A stretch of 64,000 nucleotides of DNA from Bradyrhizobium diazoefficiens (GCF_016616425.1 NZ_CP067101.1:2666001-2730000); one strand, 5' to 3'; positions 54,264-63,836 are shown, counted from the first letter of the stretch. The notes: generated by a model not told the origin, from the letters alone. Numbers and translations: made by a program.

Positions 54264-54866
54264 ATGTTCAGCCTCGCAAAATCATGCGGCCTTGCAACTC
54301 TGTTCGTCGTGCTTTGCTTCGGCTGCGCGCCGGTTCGCGCGCAAGTCGCGCCGCTGCAATACTGGATTCCCGGCGGGCCTTTCGGCCTCAGCGGTGGCGC
54401 CGGCCAGGGCTCCGATACCTACGGCAGTTTCTCGAGCTTCAACGCCGGCGATGCGGCATGGCGTACCAGCTATGCGAACGGTTTCTTTGTCGGCAGCGAG
54501 CGCGGCAATTTTGGTTTGAGCGGCTTCAATCAGGCCGGTTCGGCCGCCAATTTCAGCGCGCTGTCCTACGACAGCACGCAGTTCGGCTACAACACCAAGT
54601 CGGCGGGCGGCTTGCCTGTCACCTTCTTCGCCGGCTTCGAGACGCTGAAATACGGCAGCGGCATTGGCAGCTCGCTGGCGCCGCTGACCTCCAGCGCCGC
54701 GCCGGGCTATGGCGGGTTCGCGGGGATCGAGTTCAAGCCGACCTCCAACCTCAGCCTTTCGTTTGGCGCCGGTGTTATCCAGCAGGAGTCGGGCCGCATG
54801 GACAGCGATATCAGATCGAACATGCTGCCCGGCGAGTCGCCGGCGCTGGGCGGCCTTCGGCGCTAG
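54264..54866 (+). CDS. Exported Gly/Ser/Ala-rich beta-type protein
   Basis: A 200-residue protein. A signal peptide (MFSLAKSCGLATLFVVLCFG, cut after RAQ or before) precedes a low-charge, Gly/Ser/Phe/Tyr-rich body with alternating patterns (GGLPVTFFAGFETLKYGSG, YGGFAGIEFKPTSNLSLSFG). This resembles part of an outer-membrane beta-barrel. The end (LGGLRR-stop) is abrupt, 8 bases from the truncated nitroreductase, so the 3' end may be cut short too. No firm family. Confidence 0.65.
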   Translation: MFSLAKSCGLATLFVVLCFGCAPVRAQVAPLQYWIPGGPFGLSGGAGQGSDTYGSFSSFNAGDAAWRTSYANGFFVGSERGNFGLSGFNQAGSAANFSALSYDSTQFGYNTKSAGGLPVTFFAGFETLKYGSGIGSSLAPLTSSAAPGYGGFAGIEFKPTSNLSLSFGAGVIQQESGRMDSDIRSNMLPGESPALGGLRR

Positions 54867-54873
54867 GATTGCA

Positions 54874-55176
54874 TCACCAGCTCCGGCGGGCGCCGCAGCG
54901 ATGATCGTCCGGATCGACGGCCGGACAGCGGCGCGTGAAGTCGGGCGTAATCGCGATTTCATTACCGCGAGCGGAGAAAATCCACGGCTGGGTGTTGTGG
55001 CCGTTGGCCGCAAGCGTCGCGAAACGGACGAGCTCGCGGTCCCTCGGCGTAGCCTGCAGCGGAGCGCGTGATGTGTCCACTGCCTCGTAGATCATTGCCG
55101 CTGCGGCAGGAAAGCCGCTGATGGCCGCTGTGGACAACCCCAGCGCGACCGCGATGAACTGTCGTCGATCAAGCAC
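54874..55176 (-). pseudogene. Acg-family FMN nitroreductase, N-terminal remnant
   Basis: Reading from GTG 55176: a twin-arginine-like signal (LDRRQFIAVALGLSTAAIS), then RDRELVRFATLAANGHNTQP, WIFSARGNEIAI and DFTRRCPAVDPDDH, the N-terminus of Acg-type FMN-binding proteins (family about 320-370 residues). After PDDH the frame turns to unrelated HRCGARRSW and stops. The remaining two-thirds, with most of the nitroreductase fold, is missing. GGAAG precedes the GTG, so the fragment might still be translated. Confidence 0.75.
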
Positions 55177-55257
55177 AAACTTCCGCTCCACGCTTGATTG
55201 CGGGGACGTTCTTAGCGCCAACCGGCGGCGGAGCGATTGACCGGAATCAAGGCCGCA

Positions 55258-56166
55258 TCATGACAAGCCCGCCACCAGCGGGCGCTGCAGGTGCTTGGCC
55301 ATCAGTTCCGCCGCCTCCATGTAGCGTCGCGTCTCCAGGACGTCGAGCAGGCGCAAATGCTCGCGCACGTGCCGCCGCATGCCGTCACGGTCGGCGAAGC
55401 TGCGATAGGCGAACAGGCGTCTGATCGAGTTCACGCGCCGGAGCGCTTCGAGAAAGAAGGGATTGCCGGCGCCGCGGATGATCTCTTCGTGGAATTCGCA
55501 GCCGGAGTGAAAGATCTCGCCGATCGTCATCCTTTCGAGCTCGCCTTCGAAGACGCGCTGTTGGCGCTCGCGCAGGCGTACGATCACCTCCTGCGGCAGC
55601 GCAAAGCCCGGCAGCGCGATTGCCGCCGGCTCGATCACCGCGCGAAACGCCTTGGCCTGCGCTTGAGCTTCAGGACTCGAGACCGTCTCCGCAAAGCGCC
55701 AGCCGTAGCCCGGCAAGCGTGCGATCCAGCCCTCTGCCGCGATCCGGTCCAGCAGCCGCTGTAGCTCGCCTCGACTGACGCTATAGCGGCGCATCAGCTC
55801 TGCCTCGGTGACGTCGGCCGGGAGCCGGCTCGCGAGCACGTCGCCTGCGATGGTCGCATAAACCTGCTCGTTGCGCCTGACCGCCGCGAGCGCGGGTTGG
55901 GCTGCGCCACTGGTGGGATTCTTTGCCAGCACAAAGCCGCGATGCGGCTCGCCGCGCGCCAGCCCCGCTGCTTCCAGAGCCTTCAGGCCGAGCCGGATCG
56001 GCGCACGTGAAAGGTCCAGCGCATCCGCAAGCCTTTGTTCGATGAGGCGGTCTCCGGCCTTCATGCCTTCGCGCCGGGCGAGCGCCATGATCAGCCCGGC
56101 AAGGTGTTCGGCGCGTTCGGAGCCGCTCTTGTCGCTGCCTCGTCGGGAACTGTCGGATGCGCTCAT
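55258..56166 (-). CDS. GntR-family regulator with two winged helices (FadR-like)
   Basis: A 302-residue regulator. The first wHTH covers about 20-85 (RLADALDLSRAPIRLGLKAL). A second wHTH follows at about 98-160 (ELMRRYSVSRGELQRLLDRI). The C-terminal half (about 180-295) is a helical FCD ligand domain (FHEEIIRGAGNPFFLEALRR, REHLRLLDVLETRRYMEAAEL) with a metal/ligand His pattern. The second HTH makes it longer than typical FadR proteins. Divergent from the lyase-transferase-transporter operon, which it probably controls. Confidence 0.88.
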   Translation of the reverse strand: MSASDSSRRGSDKSGSERAEHLAGLIMALARREGMKAGDRLIEQRLADALDLSRAPIRLGLKALEAAGLARGEPHRGFVLAKNPTSGAAQPALAAVRRNEQVYATIAGDVLASRLPADVTEAELMRRYSVSRGELQRLLDRIAAEGWIARLPGYGWRFAETVSSPEAQAQAKAFRAVIEPAAIALPGFALPQEVIVRLRERQQRVFEGELERMTIGEIFHSGCEFHEEIIRGAGNPFFLEALRRVNSIRRLFAYRSFADRDGMRRHVREHLRLLDVLETRRYMEAAELMAKHLQRPLVAGLS

Positions 56167-56190
56167 TGCAGTGCACGCAAGTTTTAGGAC

Positions 56191-56230
56191 TTGACAGATC
56201 GTCCCATGAATTGTTCTTTTACGCAACAAT
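56191..56230 (+). promoter_or_regulatory. Control region of the catabolic operon
   Basis: TTGACA (-35 type) at 56191, with a weak -10 about 17 bases later. An inverted repeat ATTGTT-N9-AACAAT (56210-56230) overlaps the -10 and start region. It suits an operator for the divergent GntR regulator. Confidence 0.45.
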
Positions 56231-56257
56231 ATACAATCGGCCCAGGGAGAGAGCCCG

Positions 56258-57193
56258 ATGGCGCGTGCGCCCGATGTTCACATTTGCGAGGTTGCCCCCC
56301 GCGATGGTCTCCAGAACCTGGACATCTTCGTTCCGAGCGAGGCCAAATGCGCGCTGATCGACATGATCGCCGCTGCCGGCGTGCGCGAGATCGACGCCGG
56401 ATCGTTCGTGCCGCCAAAGGTCGTGCCGCAGTTCGCCGACGTTGACGCGGTGATGGCGCATGCACTCACGCACAAGATGGTGACCATCGGCGCGCTGGTG
56501 CCGAACCCGAAGGGCGCCGAGCGCGCCATCGGCGCTGGCGTCAACGCCGTCTATTTCGTCATCTCGGCCAGCGAGACCCATAACCGCGCCAACGTGCGCC
56601 GCACGGTCGACGAGCAGATCGAGGGATTCCGCGCTGTGCGCGCCGCGATCGACGCCCGGCCCGTGGGTCAGCGGCCGCAATTGATGGGCGCGATCTCCAC
56701 CTCCTTCGGCTGCTCGCTGGAAGGCGAGGTGAGTGAGGCGGCGGTGTGCCGTGTGGCACGCGCTTTTGCCGAAGCCCGCGCCGACGAGATCGGGCTTGCC
56801 GACACCGTCGGGTATGCGACGCCCAGATCGATCGGGCAGATCGTCACGGCCGTGCGGCGCGAGGTCGGATCGCAAATGGCGCTACGGCTGCATCTGCACG
56901 ACACGCTCGGCGCCGGCCTCGCCAATGCCGTCGCCGGCCTCGAAGCGGGCGTCCGCCGTTTCGACGCCGCGGTATCCGGCCTCGGTGGCTGCCCCTTCGC
57001 TCCCGGTGCGCGCGGCAACATCGTCACCGAGGATCTGGTGTTCATGCTGGAACGCATGGGACTTTCCACCGGCATCGACCTCGATCGCCTGATGCAGACG
57101 CGCGAGATTCTCGCCCGCCATATCCCGGCAAAACATCTGACGGGGCATCTGCACGAGGCCGGCGTTCCCAAGGTCCTGCGGAGCGCGGCATGA
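56258..57193 (+). CDS. HMG-CoA lyase-family enzyme
   Basis: A 311-residue TIM-barrel lyase of the DRE-TIM superfamily. Markers: EVAPRDGLQN with catalytic Arg-Asp, DTVGYATP, metal-binding HLHDTLGAGLANA and GLGGCPFAPGARGN with the active-site Cys. Typical reaction is cleavage of 3-hydroxy-3-methylglutaryl-CoA to acetoacetate and acetyl-CoA; related enzymes cut citramalyl-CoA-like thioesters. First gene of a five-gene operon; its stop overlaps the CoA-transferase start (ATGA). Confidence 0.9.
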   Translation: MARAPDVHICEVAPRDGLQNLDIFVPSEAKCALIDMIAAAGVREIDAGSFVPPKVVPQFADVDAVMAHALTHKMVTIGALVPNPKGAERAIGAGVNAVYFVISASETHNRANVRRTVDEQIEGFRAVRAAIDARPVGQRPQLMGAISTSFGCSLEGEVSEAAVCRVARAFAEARADEIGLADTVGYATPRSIGQIVTAVRREVGSQMALRLHLHDTLGAGLANAVAGLEAGVRRFDAAVSGLGGCPFAPGARGNIVTEDLVFMLERMGLSTGIDLDRLMQTREILARHIPAKHLTGHLHEAGVPKVLRSAA

Positions 57194-58404
57194 CCAAGGC
57201 TGCGCGTGCGACGGCATCGGAGCTTCGTCCGCTGGCAGGCCTTCGGGTCATCGAATTCAGCCAGATGGTGATGGGGCCGAGCTGCGGCTTGATCCTCGCC
57301 GATCTCGGTGCCGACGTGATCAAGGTCGAACCGCCCAAGGGTGACCGCACCCGCACTTTCAAGGGGCCCGCCGCCGGCTTCTTCGCCACCTACAGCCGCA
57401 ACAAGCGCAGCATCGCGCTGGATACGTCGAGCGCGGCAGGCCAGAACATCGCACGCAGGCTGATCGAGAACAGCGATGTCCTGATCGAGAATTTCCGGCC
57501 TGGCCTGCTGAAGCGGATCGGCCTCGATTACGAGGGCGTCGCCGCATTCGCGCCGCGCCTGATCTACTGCTCGCTCAAGGGCTATCTGCCCGGCCCGTAC
57601 GAGAACCGCCTCGCGCTCGACGAGGTCGTGCAGATGATGGGTGGCCTCGCTTACATGACCGGCTTGCCCGACCGTCCGATGCGTGCCGGCGCTTCGGTCA
57701 ACGATGTCATGGGCGGCATGTTCGGCGTGATCGCGATCCAGGCTGCGCTCGCCGAGCGGCAGCGGACCGGCCGGGGCCGCTACATCCAGAGCGCGCTGTA
57801 CGAGAACAACGTGTTCCTGATGGCGCAGGCCATGATGTGTGAAGTGGTCAGCGGCCAGCCGTCGATCCCGTATTCGATCAAGGACAGCCCGTGGCCGGTC
57901 TACGACCTCTTCGACACCAGGGACGGCTCGAAGCTGTTCGTCGCCATCGTCGGTGAAGAGCAATGGGAGGCATTCTGCCGCGCCTTCGATCGTGAAGCCT
58001 GGCTGGCTGATCCGCGCTTTGCGACGAGCAACGACCGCGTCGATCATCGCAGCTGGCTGATTCCCGAGATCGAGAAGATCTTCAAGCAATGGGATAAGGC
58101 CGATCTCGCCGCGCGCCTCGAGCAGCTCGATCTACCCTACGCGCCGGTCAACAAGCCCGGCGACCTCTTCGACGACCCCCATCTCAACCAGTCCGGCGGC
58201 CTGACCGACATTCGTCTGCCTGACGGCAGGGAGGCCAAGACGCCGCTGTTGCCTATTTCCATGGACGGAAAGCGCCTGCCCAACCGCTACGATCCACCCA
58301 GGGTCGGCCAGCACAGCGGCGAGATCCTGAGCGAGATCGGCATGTCGCCGAATGAGATCGAAGCGCTGCGACAAGCGGGGACGATCAAGATCGCGCCGTC
58401 CTGA
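57190..58404 (+). CDS. Family III CoA-transferase (CaiB/BaiF)
   Basis: A 404-residue CoA-transferase: LAGLRVIEFSQMVMGPSCG, ADLGADVIKVEPPKGDRTR, SRNKRSIALDTSSAAGQ, LIENFRPGLLKRIGLDYE are all typical. The active-site Asp usual in family III may be Glu here (SALYENNV), by eye. It moves CoA from a donor such as succinyl-CoA to a carboxylic acid. Start overlaps the lyase stop. Next to an HMG-CoA-lyase-like gene it would activate the substrate for cleavage. Confidence 0.9.
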   Translation: MTKAARATASELRPLAGLRVIEFSQMVMGPSCGLILADLGADVIKVEPPKGDRTRTFKGPAAGFFATYSRNKRSIALDTSSAAGQNIARRLIENSDVLIENFRPGLLKRIGLDYEGVAAFAPRLIYCSLKGYLPGPYENRLALDEVVQMMGGLAYMTGLPDRPMRAGASVNDVMGGMFGVIAIQAALAERQRTGRGRYIQSALYENNVFLMAQAMMCEVVSGQPSIPYSIKDSPWPVYDLFDTRDGSKLFVAIVGEEQWEAFCRAFDREAWLADPRFATSNDRVDHRSWLIPEIEKIFKQWDKADLAARLEQLDLPYAPVNKPGDLFDDPHLNQSGGLTDIRLPDGREAKTPLLPISMDGKRLPNRYDPPRVGQHSGEILSEIGMSPNEIEALRQAGTIKIAPS

Positions 58405-58446
58405 TCGATCGGCACAATCGAACAAGAGCCAAGTGAGGAGGAGCAC

Positions 58447-59493
58447 ATGAGCATTACCAGGCGCCAGGCACTAATCGCGGGCTCCGCATGGGCCGGCGCA
58501 TCGCTGCTGCCGGGGCAGCTGCGCGCCGAGGCCAAGCAGGTCTCACTTGCGTTCGGGCCGGTATCACCGGTCTACGCCATCGGCATGATTGCGGAGCTGA
58601 AGGGGTACTTCAAGGACGAGGGGCTCGATTCCAAGCTCGTCACCGGCAATGCCGGCACCTTCGGTCGTCAGACGCTGGCAGCAGGACAAGCGCTGTTCGC
58701 CCATGGCGATGCCAGCCATCCGCTCCAGCTCAGTGCGCGCGGCAAGCCGTGCAAAATCCTGCTCGCGACCGAGATGGTGTGTTCCTACGCCAGCATCATG
58801 GTCCGGCAGGACCTCTACGACAGCGGCATCAATTCGGTCGAGAAGCTCGCCGACTACAAGCACCCCGACGGCGCCAAGCCGATCGTTGCTGCGACCGCGA
58901 TCGGGTCCGGCACCTGGGTGTTCGGCACTTATGTGTTCGAAGCGCGCGGGCTGGGCAGCAAGGTGAACTGGGTCGCGGGCGGGGGGCCGAAAACAATGTT
59001 CCCTTCGCTCCAGACCAAGCAGTTCGACGCCATCATGGCGCCGCCGAGTTGGATCGTCGAGGTCGAGAAGAAGGGCTTTGGCAGGACAATTTACGACACG
59101 TCCAAACCCGGCGTGTTCGAGAAGGATTTTGGCGGGACGCTGCCCGTGCTCGTGATCTACACGCTCCAGGACACGGTCGAGCAGGACAAGGCGATGGTGC
59201 AGGCCTACGTCAACGCGATCCATCGCGCTATCGCCTTCGTTAAGGCGACGCCGCTCGCGGAGGTGCAGGCGCTGGTCGCGCCGAAATATTTCTCGGGCAT
59301 CGACCCGGACGCGGTCAGTGCCGAACTCGGCTTCGACAAGTCGACCTGGGCCTATGACGGTGTCATCGACAAGGCTGCGTTCGAACGCGGCGCCAAGGTC
59401 TGGTATCGCAAGGGCACCGACATTCCCGAAACCAAATATGAGGATGTCGTCGACATGAGCTTCCTCCAGGCGGCCAGGGCGAAATACAAATGA
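58447..59493 (+). CDS. ABC transporter substrate-binding protein (NMT1/SsuA type)
   Basis: A 348-residue periplasmic binding protein with a twin-arginine-like signal (SITRRQALIAGSAWAGASL). The mature part has SLAFGPVSPVYAIGMIAELK and LAAGQALFAHGDASHPLQL, typical of the NMT1/SsuA family for taurine, nitrate, thiamine precursors or aromatic and aliphatic acids. GAGGAGG lies upstream. Its stop overlaps the ATPase start, so one operon. Confidence 0.9.
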   Translation: MSITRRQALIAGSAWAGASLLPGQLRAEAKQVSLAFGPVSPVYAIGMIAELKGYFKDEGLDSKLVTGNAGTFGRQTLAAGQALFAHGDASHPLQLSARGKPCKILLATEMVCSYASIMVRQDLYDSGINSVEKLADYKHPDGAKPIVAATAIGSGTWVFGTYVFEARGLGSKVNWVAGGGPKTMFPSLQTKQFDAIMAPPSWIVEVEKKGFGRTIYDTSKPGVFEKDFGGTLPVLVIYTLQDTVEQDKAMVQAYVNAIHRAIAFVKATPLAEVQALVAPKYFSGIDPDAVSAELGFDKSTWAYDGVIDKAAFERGAKVWYRKGTDIPETKYEDVVDMSFLQAARAKYK

Positions 59494-60338
59494 TCGCCGC
59501 GCCAGGCCAGGGCCTTGCACTCGCGCGCGACCAGGATCAAACGGCGGCAGCGCGCATCCGCATTGCGGTGCAGGGTCTCGCCAAACGCTTCAATGCATCC
59601 GGCCGCGAGTTCGTGGCGGTGGATGACGTTTCCTTCGAGGTCAAGCAGGGCGAATTCGTCGCACTGCTCGGTCCCTCCGGCTGCGGCAAGAGCACCATCC
59701 TCAACATGGTCGCGGGACTGTTGCCGCGCTCGGCCGGGCGCATCCTGATCGACGAGGACACGGTCGAGACCGGCAAAGTCAACCCCAGGGTCGGTTACGT
59801 CTTCCAGCGCGATACGCTGTTTCCCTGGCGAACCGTGGAGCAGAACATCGGCTATGGCCTGGAGATCGCGGGAATGCAGAAGACCGAGCGGGCAGGGCGC
59901 GTCGCTTCGGCGGTCGAGAAGGCCGGGCTCTCGGGCTTTGCGCAGAGCTTTCCGCGCATGCTGTCCGGCGGCATGCGCCAGCGCGTCGCCTTGATGCGCA
60001 CGTTGATCCTGGAGCCCGAGATCCTGCTGATGGACGAGCCGTTCGGCGCGCTCGACACCCACACCAAGCTGGAGATGCACAAGACGCTGCTGGAGATCTG
60101 GGAACGAGAGCGGCAGACCGTGCTGTTCGTGACGCACGATCTTGGCGAAGCCCTGACACTGGCGAGCCGCATCATCCTGCTTTCGGCGCGGCCCGGGCGT
60201 CTCAAGGAAGACTTCGACGTCGCCATCCCGCGGCCGCGCGATCCCGTGGGCGTGCGCGAGACCGCCGAATTTGGCCGCCTCTATTCCCACATCTGGCATT
60301 CCCTCGGCGAAGAATTTCGCCGCACCAGGGCCGACTGA
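59490..60338 (+). CDS. ABC transporter ATPase (SsuB/TauB type)
   Basis: A 282-residue ATPase. Walker A GPSGCGKST, Q-loop VFQRDTLFPWRTV, signature LSGGMRQRVALMRT, Walker B ILLMDEPFGALD and switch His in VTHDLGEAL are all present. Family typical of nitrate/sulfonate/taurine importers. Start overlaps the binding-protein gene. Confidence 0.94.
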   Translation: MIAAPGQGLALARDQDQTAAARIRIAVQGLAKRFNASGREFVAVDDVSFEVKQGEFVALLGPSGCGKSTILNMVAGLLPRSAGRILIDEDTVETGKVNPRVGYVFQRDTLFPWRTVEQNIGYGLEIAGMQKTERAGRVASAVEKAGLSGFAQSFPRMLSGGMRQRVALMRTLILEPEILLMDEPFGALDTHTKLEMHKTLLEIWERERQTVLFVTHDLGEALTLASRIILLSARPGRLKEDFDVAIPRPRDPVGVRETAEFGRLYSHIWHSLGEEFRRTRAD

Positions 60339-60340
60339 CC

Positions 60341-61192
60341 ATGTCTAACAGCCGCACCGTCATCCTGTTCTGGCAACTGGCCATTCTCGCAGCTATTCTC
60401 GTCGTCTGGCAGTGGGGCTTCGAATGGAGCAAGGCGCTGCTGCCGAGGGCTTATGTGCCTAAAATCCTCGATCCGTATTTCGTCGCCAAGCCGTCGCTGA
60501 TCTGGCAGAGTTTTCTGCGGCTCGGCTGCTTCTCTGACTCTGCGGGCTTTGCCGCCTGCATCAAGGGCAACGACAACAATCTGTGGCTCGCCACGTTGGT
60601 CACCCTGAAGAACACCTGGTGGGGCTTTCTGTTCGGCTCAGCGAGCGGCATCGGGGCTGGCCTCATTCTCGGCCGTTCGGACTTCCTTGCCCGCGTGTTC
60701 GGGCCCTACATCGTGGCGCTCAACTCGATACCGCGCATTGCGCTGGTGCCACTCGTCATCCTCATCTTCGGCCTCGGCGATCTCTCCAAGATCGCAACAG
60801 CCTGGCTCGTCGTGTTCTTCGTGGTGTTCTTCAACACTTTCGAGGGGACGCGCGCGGTCGACCGCGACCAGATCGCCGCCGCCCGTCTGCTCGGTGCCAG
60901 CGAGTTCACGGTGCTGCGTACCGTCGTGATCCCGTCCGCGCTCGCCTGGGTGTTCGCTTCGCTCTTGCCGGCCGTGTCTTTTGCCCTGATCGGCGTCATC
61001 GTCGGCGAGTTCATCGGCGCCGAGCGCGGGCTCGGCAAGCTCATCATCGAAGCGGAGGCGCGGGCCAATGCCAGCGAGATGATGGTCGCCATCTTCGTCA
61101 TGATGTTCGTCGGCATCCTGCTGGCGATCGCGGTGCGCTCGCTGCAATCCTATCTGCTGCGATGGCAGCCGCAATTCGAGCCGTCGGCATAG
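60341..61192 (+). CDS. ABC transporter permease (SsuC/TauC type)
   Basis: A 283-residue membrane protein with about six helices and the BPD-transport EAA-like loop (AARLLGASEFTVLRTVVIPS ... ALAWVFASLLPA). A short extra segment between helices 1 and 2 (about 50-85, with two Cys) is unusual. Starts 2 bases after the ATPase stop. Last gene of the operon begun at the lyase. Confidence 0.9.
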   Translation: MSNSRTVILFWQLAILAAILVVWQWGFEWSKALLPRAYVPKILDPYFVAKPSLIWQSFLRLGCFSDSAGFAACIKGNDNNLWLATLVTLKNTWWGFLFGSASGIGAGLILGRSDFLARVFGPYIVALNSIPRIALVPLVILIFGLGDLSKIATAWLVVFFVVFFNTFEGTRAVDRDQIAAARLLGASEFTVLRTVVIPSALAWVFASLLPAVSFALIGVIVGEFIGAERGLGKLIIEAEARANASEMMVAIFVMMFVGILLAIAVRSLQSYLLRWQPQFEPSA

Positions 61193-61227
61193 TGCTGGTA
61201 TCCGGGAGCTGAGCCGCAGCTGTTGCG

Positions 61228-62475
61228 TCAACGGCCGAACCGCGCCACCAGCTCCACATGCGGCGTGTGCCGGAACTGGTCGACGGGCACCACCGCCTCC
61301 AAGCGATAGCCGCCGTCGATCAGCAGCCGCGCATCGCGGGCGAAGGTCGCTGCGTTGCAGGACACCGCGACCACGACCGGCACCTTGCTCGCGGCGAGCT
61401 TCAGCGCCTGCGCCTGTGCGCCCTGGCGCGGCGGATCGAACACCACGGCGTCGAAGTCACGCAGCTCCTGCGGTGCCAGAGGGCGGCGGAACAGGTCGCG
61501 CCGCTCGCACTTGACCGGCTTCAGGCCCGGTGAGCGCGCTGCTTTCGCCAGCGCTGCAATGGCGCCGGCGTCGCTGTCATAAGCGGTGACGCGCGCCTTC
61601 TCGGCCAGCCGCAGCGCGAACGGGCCGACGCCGCAGAACAGATCGGCGACATTCTTGGCCTTGCCGATATTCTCGGTGACGAGCGCGGCGAGCGTTTCTT
61701 CGCCCGCCACCGTCGCCTGCAGGAACGAGCCCGGCGGCAGCGTCACCTCTGCGCGGCCCATCGTCACGGTTGGCGGCAGGCGTTGCAAGACCAGCTCGCC
61801 ATGCCGCGTCAGCCGCGCCAGGCTGTGCTGCTCGGCGACACGCGACAGCGCCGTGACGAGCGGCGTCGGCAGCGGTCCGGAGCCGCGCACGTCGACGTCG
61901 AGGCCGGTGGCGGTGGCGGTGACCTGGATGTCGAGCGGCTTGGTCACCGGCATCCTGGACGTCAGCGGCTCCGCGAGGGCCCAGGCGGCATCGAGCGCAC
62001 CGTCGAGCGCGGGATCAAGGATCGGGCAACGGTCGATCGGGATGAGGTCGTACGAGCTCGTGGCCGAGAAGCCGACCTTGAGGATGTCGTGCGTGCCGAA
62101 CCGGCCGTGCAGCGTGACGCGCCTGCGCCCGGCGCCATGGGCGTCGACCAGCGGCGCGACCTCGCAATCGATGCCGGCCTGCGCCAGCGTCTCCAGGACG
62201 ACGTTGCGTTTCCAGGCACGATACGGCTCAGCCGCCCAGTGCTGGATGGCGCAGCCGCCACAGACGCCGAAATGCGGACAGAACGGCTCGACCCGCTCGG
62301 AGCTTGCCACCTCCACCGCGAGCAGCTTGCGGCGGTCGGGATGGTTGCCCACGACGTGATCGACCTCGACGGTCTCACCTCGAAGCGTATAGGGCACATA
62401 GATCGCTTCGCCCGTCGCAATCGAGACGCCGTCGCCGCGATGGCCGACGTGATCAATCGTTAGGCGTTCAACCAC
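61228..62475 (-). CDS. Class I SAM-dependent rRNA methyltransferase (RlmD/TrmA type)
   Basis: A 415-residue m5U methyltransferase. A TRAM domain ([16 protein letters not shown]) begins it. The iron-sulfur Cys cluster [10 protein letters not shown] plus a later Cys (DRCPILDP) follow. SAM site [17 protein letters not shown] and nucleophile Cys in [12 protein letters not shown] complete it. The GTG start overlaps the tlyA stop, so coupled. Target probably a uridine in 23S rRNA or tRNA. Confidence 0.9.
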   Translation of the reverse strand: MVERLTIDHVGHRGDGVSIATGEAIYVPYTLRGETVEVDHVVGNHPDRRKLLAVEVASSERVEPFCPHFGVCGGCAIQHWAAEPYRAWKRNVVLETLAQAGIDCEVAPLVDAHGAGRRRVTLHGRFGTHDILKVGFSATSSYDLIPIDRCPILDPALDGALDAAWALAEPLTSRMPVTKPLDIQVTATATGLDVDVRGSGPLPTPLVTALSRVAEQHSLARLTRHGELVLQRLPPTVTMGRAEVTLPPGSFLQATVAGEETLAALVTENIGKAKNVADLFCGVGPFALRLAEKARVTAYDSDAGAIAALAKAARSPGLKPVKCERRDLFRRPLAPQELRDFDAVVFDPPRQGAQAQALKLAASKVPVVVAVSCNAATFARDARLLIDGGYRLEAVVPVDQFRHTPHVELVARFGR

Positions 62476-63202
62476 GGTGCGCACCCAGGAAGAATTCGAT
62501 ATTGCCGTCGCCGCCCGCAATCGAGGAGGGGAATATCTCGATATCGGTGCAGCCGAGCGAAGCGGCGAAGGCGGCGATGTCGTCGCAAACCTGCTGATGC
62601 ACGGCGGCGTCGCGGACGATGCCCTTCTTGTTGTGCTTCCGATCCGCCTCGAATTGCGGCTTGATCAGCGCCAGCAGGCTCATCGGCGCGGCGGCGAGGG
62701 AAAGCGCCACCGGCAACACGATCTTCAGCGAGATGAAGCTGACGTCGATGACGACGACATCGGGCCGCGCCGGCAGCCGTTTGCCGTCATAGCTGCGGAT
62801 GTCGGTCTCCTCCATCGAAACGATCTTGGGATGCTCGCGCAGCGAGGGATGCAGCTGGCTGGTGCCGACATCGATCGCGAAAACCAGGCTCGCGCCGTTC
62901 GCCAGCAGCACCTCGGTGAAGCCGCCGGTGGAAGCGCCGACGTCGAGGCAGACATGATCCTCGATTTCAATCGGGTAACGCTCCAGCGCGCCGGCGAGCT
63001 TGACGCCGCCACGGGAGACGTAGGGGTGCGCGGGCTCGGCCTGGATCACGGCGTCCTCGGCAATCGTCTCCGACGGTTTCGCGACCGGCTTGTCGTCGGC
63101 GGTGACGAGGCCGGCCTCGATCGCCGCGCGCGCCCGCGCTCGGCTCTCGAACAGGCCGCGCTCGACGAGCAATATATCTGCACGCTTGCGGGCAGGGGAC
63201 AT
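62468..63202 (-). CDS. tlyA: TlyA-family rRNA methyltransferase/hemolysin-like protein
   Basis: A 244-residue protein. N-terminal S4 RNA-binding domain (about 4-62; [20 protein letters not shown]) and an FtsJ-like SAM domain with [26 protein letters not shown] and LIKPQFEA. The mycobacterial TlyA 2'-O-methylates 16S and 23S rRNA; the hemolysin name is historical. Middle gene of a three-gene run. Confidence 0.93.
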   Translation of the reverse strand: MSPARKRADILLVERGLFESRARARAAIEAGLVTADDKPVAKPSETIAEDAVIQAEPAHPYVSRGGVKLAGALERYPIEIEDHVCLDVGASTGGFTEVLLANGASLVFAIDVGTSQLHPSLREHPKIVSMEETDIRSYDGKRLPARPDVVVIDVSFISLKIVLPVALSLAAAPMSLLALIKPQFEADRKHNKKGIVRDAAVHQQVCDDIAAFAASLGCTDIEIFPSSIAGGDGNIEFFLGAHRG

Positions 63203-63229
63203 CACGCTCTCATGGGACGACTGATCTTC

Positions 63230-63784
63230 TTATGTAGCGATCAATTGCGCGGCCGCCATCCGGGCGCAAGCCTCGAACGCGGCAAGATCGTGCCAGACGT
63301 CGATCGGCATCGTGGCCGGTGTCACCAGCGGGCAGCCGTGCAGCTCCAGCGCATGGATCATCATGAGGTTGTCGACGAGGCCAAAGTCCTCGACGGTCAG
63401 CCCCTGTGCGTCGACCAGCCGTCCGTCCTCGGACGTGACGGCCATGAAGCGGCCGACGCGGTCGGCATAGACGGCGCCGTCATTGGAATAGGCGAGACAG
63501 AATTTGCGGCATCCGGCCATGTAGCCGAGCTCGTAGACGGTTCCGGGATCCGCGCCGGCGCCGCGGAACGGGGTGAGATTGGCGATGATGGCATCGGCTG
63601 CGTCCATCATCGCTTCGTTGCCGCAGAAGATCTGCCGCGAGGCGTCGGGCGCGGTGAGGTCGATCGCGTTGTCGAGGGAATAGAGGCCGGTGAGGCCGTG
63701 GGCAGCGCAGATCGCGACCTTCTGCCGGCCGATCTCGACCGCATCCGGCAGGAACACATCGGGGCCTGCCAGATAGATTTTCAT
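63230..63784 (-). CDS. Nucleoside 2-deoxyribosyltransferase
   Basis: A 184-residue enzyme. MKIYLAGPDVFLPDA opens it, NEAMMDAADAIIANLTPF holds the Asp/Asn region, and GTVYELGYMAG carries the catalytic Glu. It swaps bases between 2-deoxyribonucleosides or hydrolyses deoxynucleotides. Closest to alphaproteobacterial proteins beside tlyA. Ends 28 bases before the tlyA start. Confidence 0.9.
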   Translation of the reverse strand: MKIYLAGPDVFLPDAVEIGRQKVAICAAHGLTGLYSLDNAIDLTAPDASRQIFCGNEAMMDAADAIIANLTPFRGAGADPGTVYELGYMAGCRKFCLAYSNDGAVYADRVGRFMAVTSEDGRLVDAQGLTVEDFGLVDNLMMIHALELHGCPLVTPATMPIDVWHDLAAFEACARMAAAQLIAT

Positions 63785-63836
63785 GGAGGAAAAGCTCGAA
63801 AATTATGGGTCGACGCCCGAGCCCGCGGGGCGTGCT

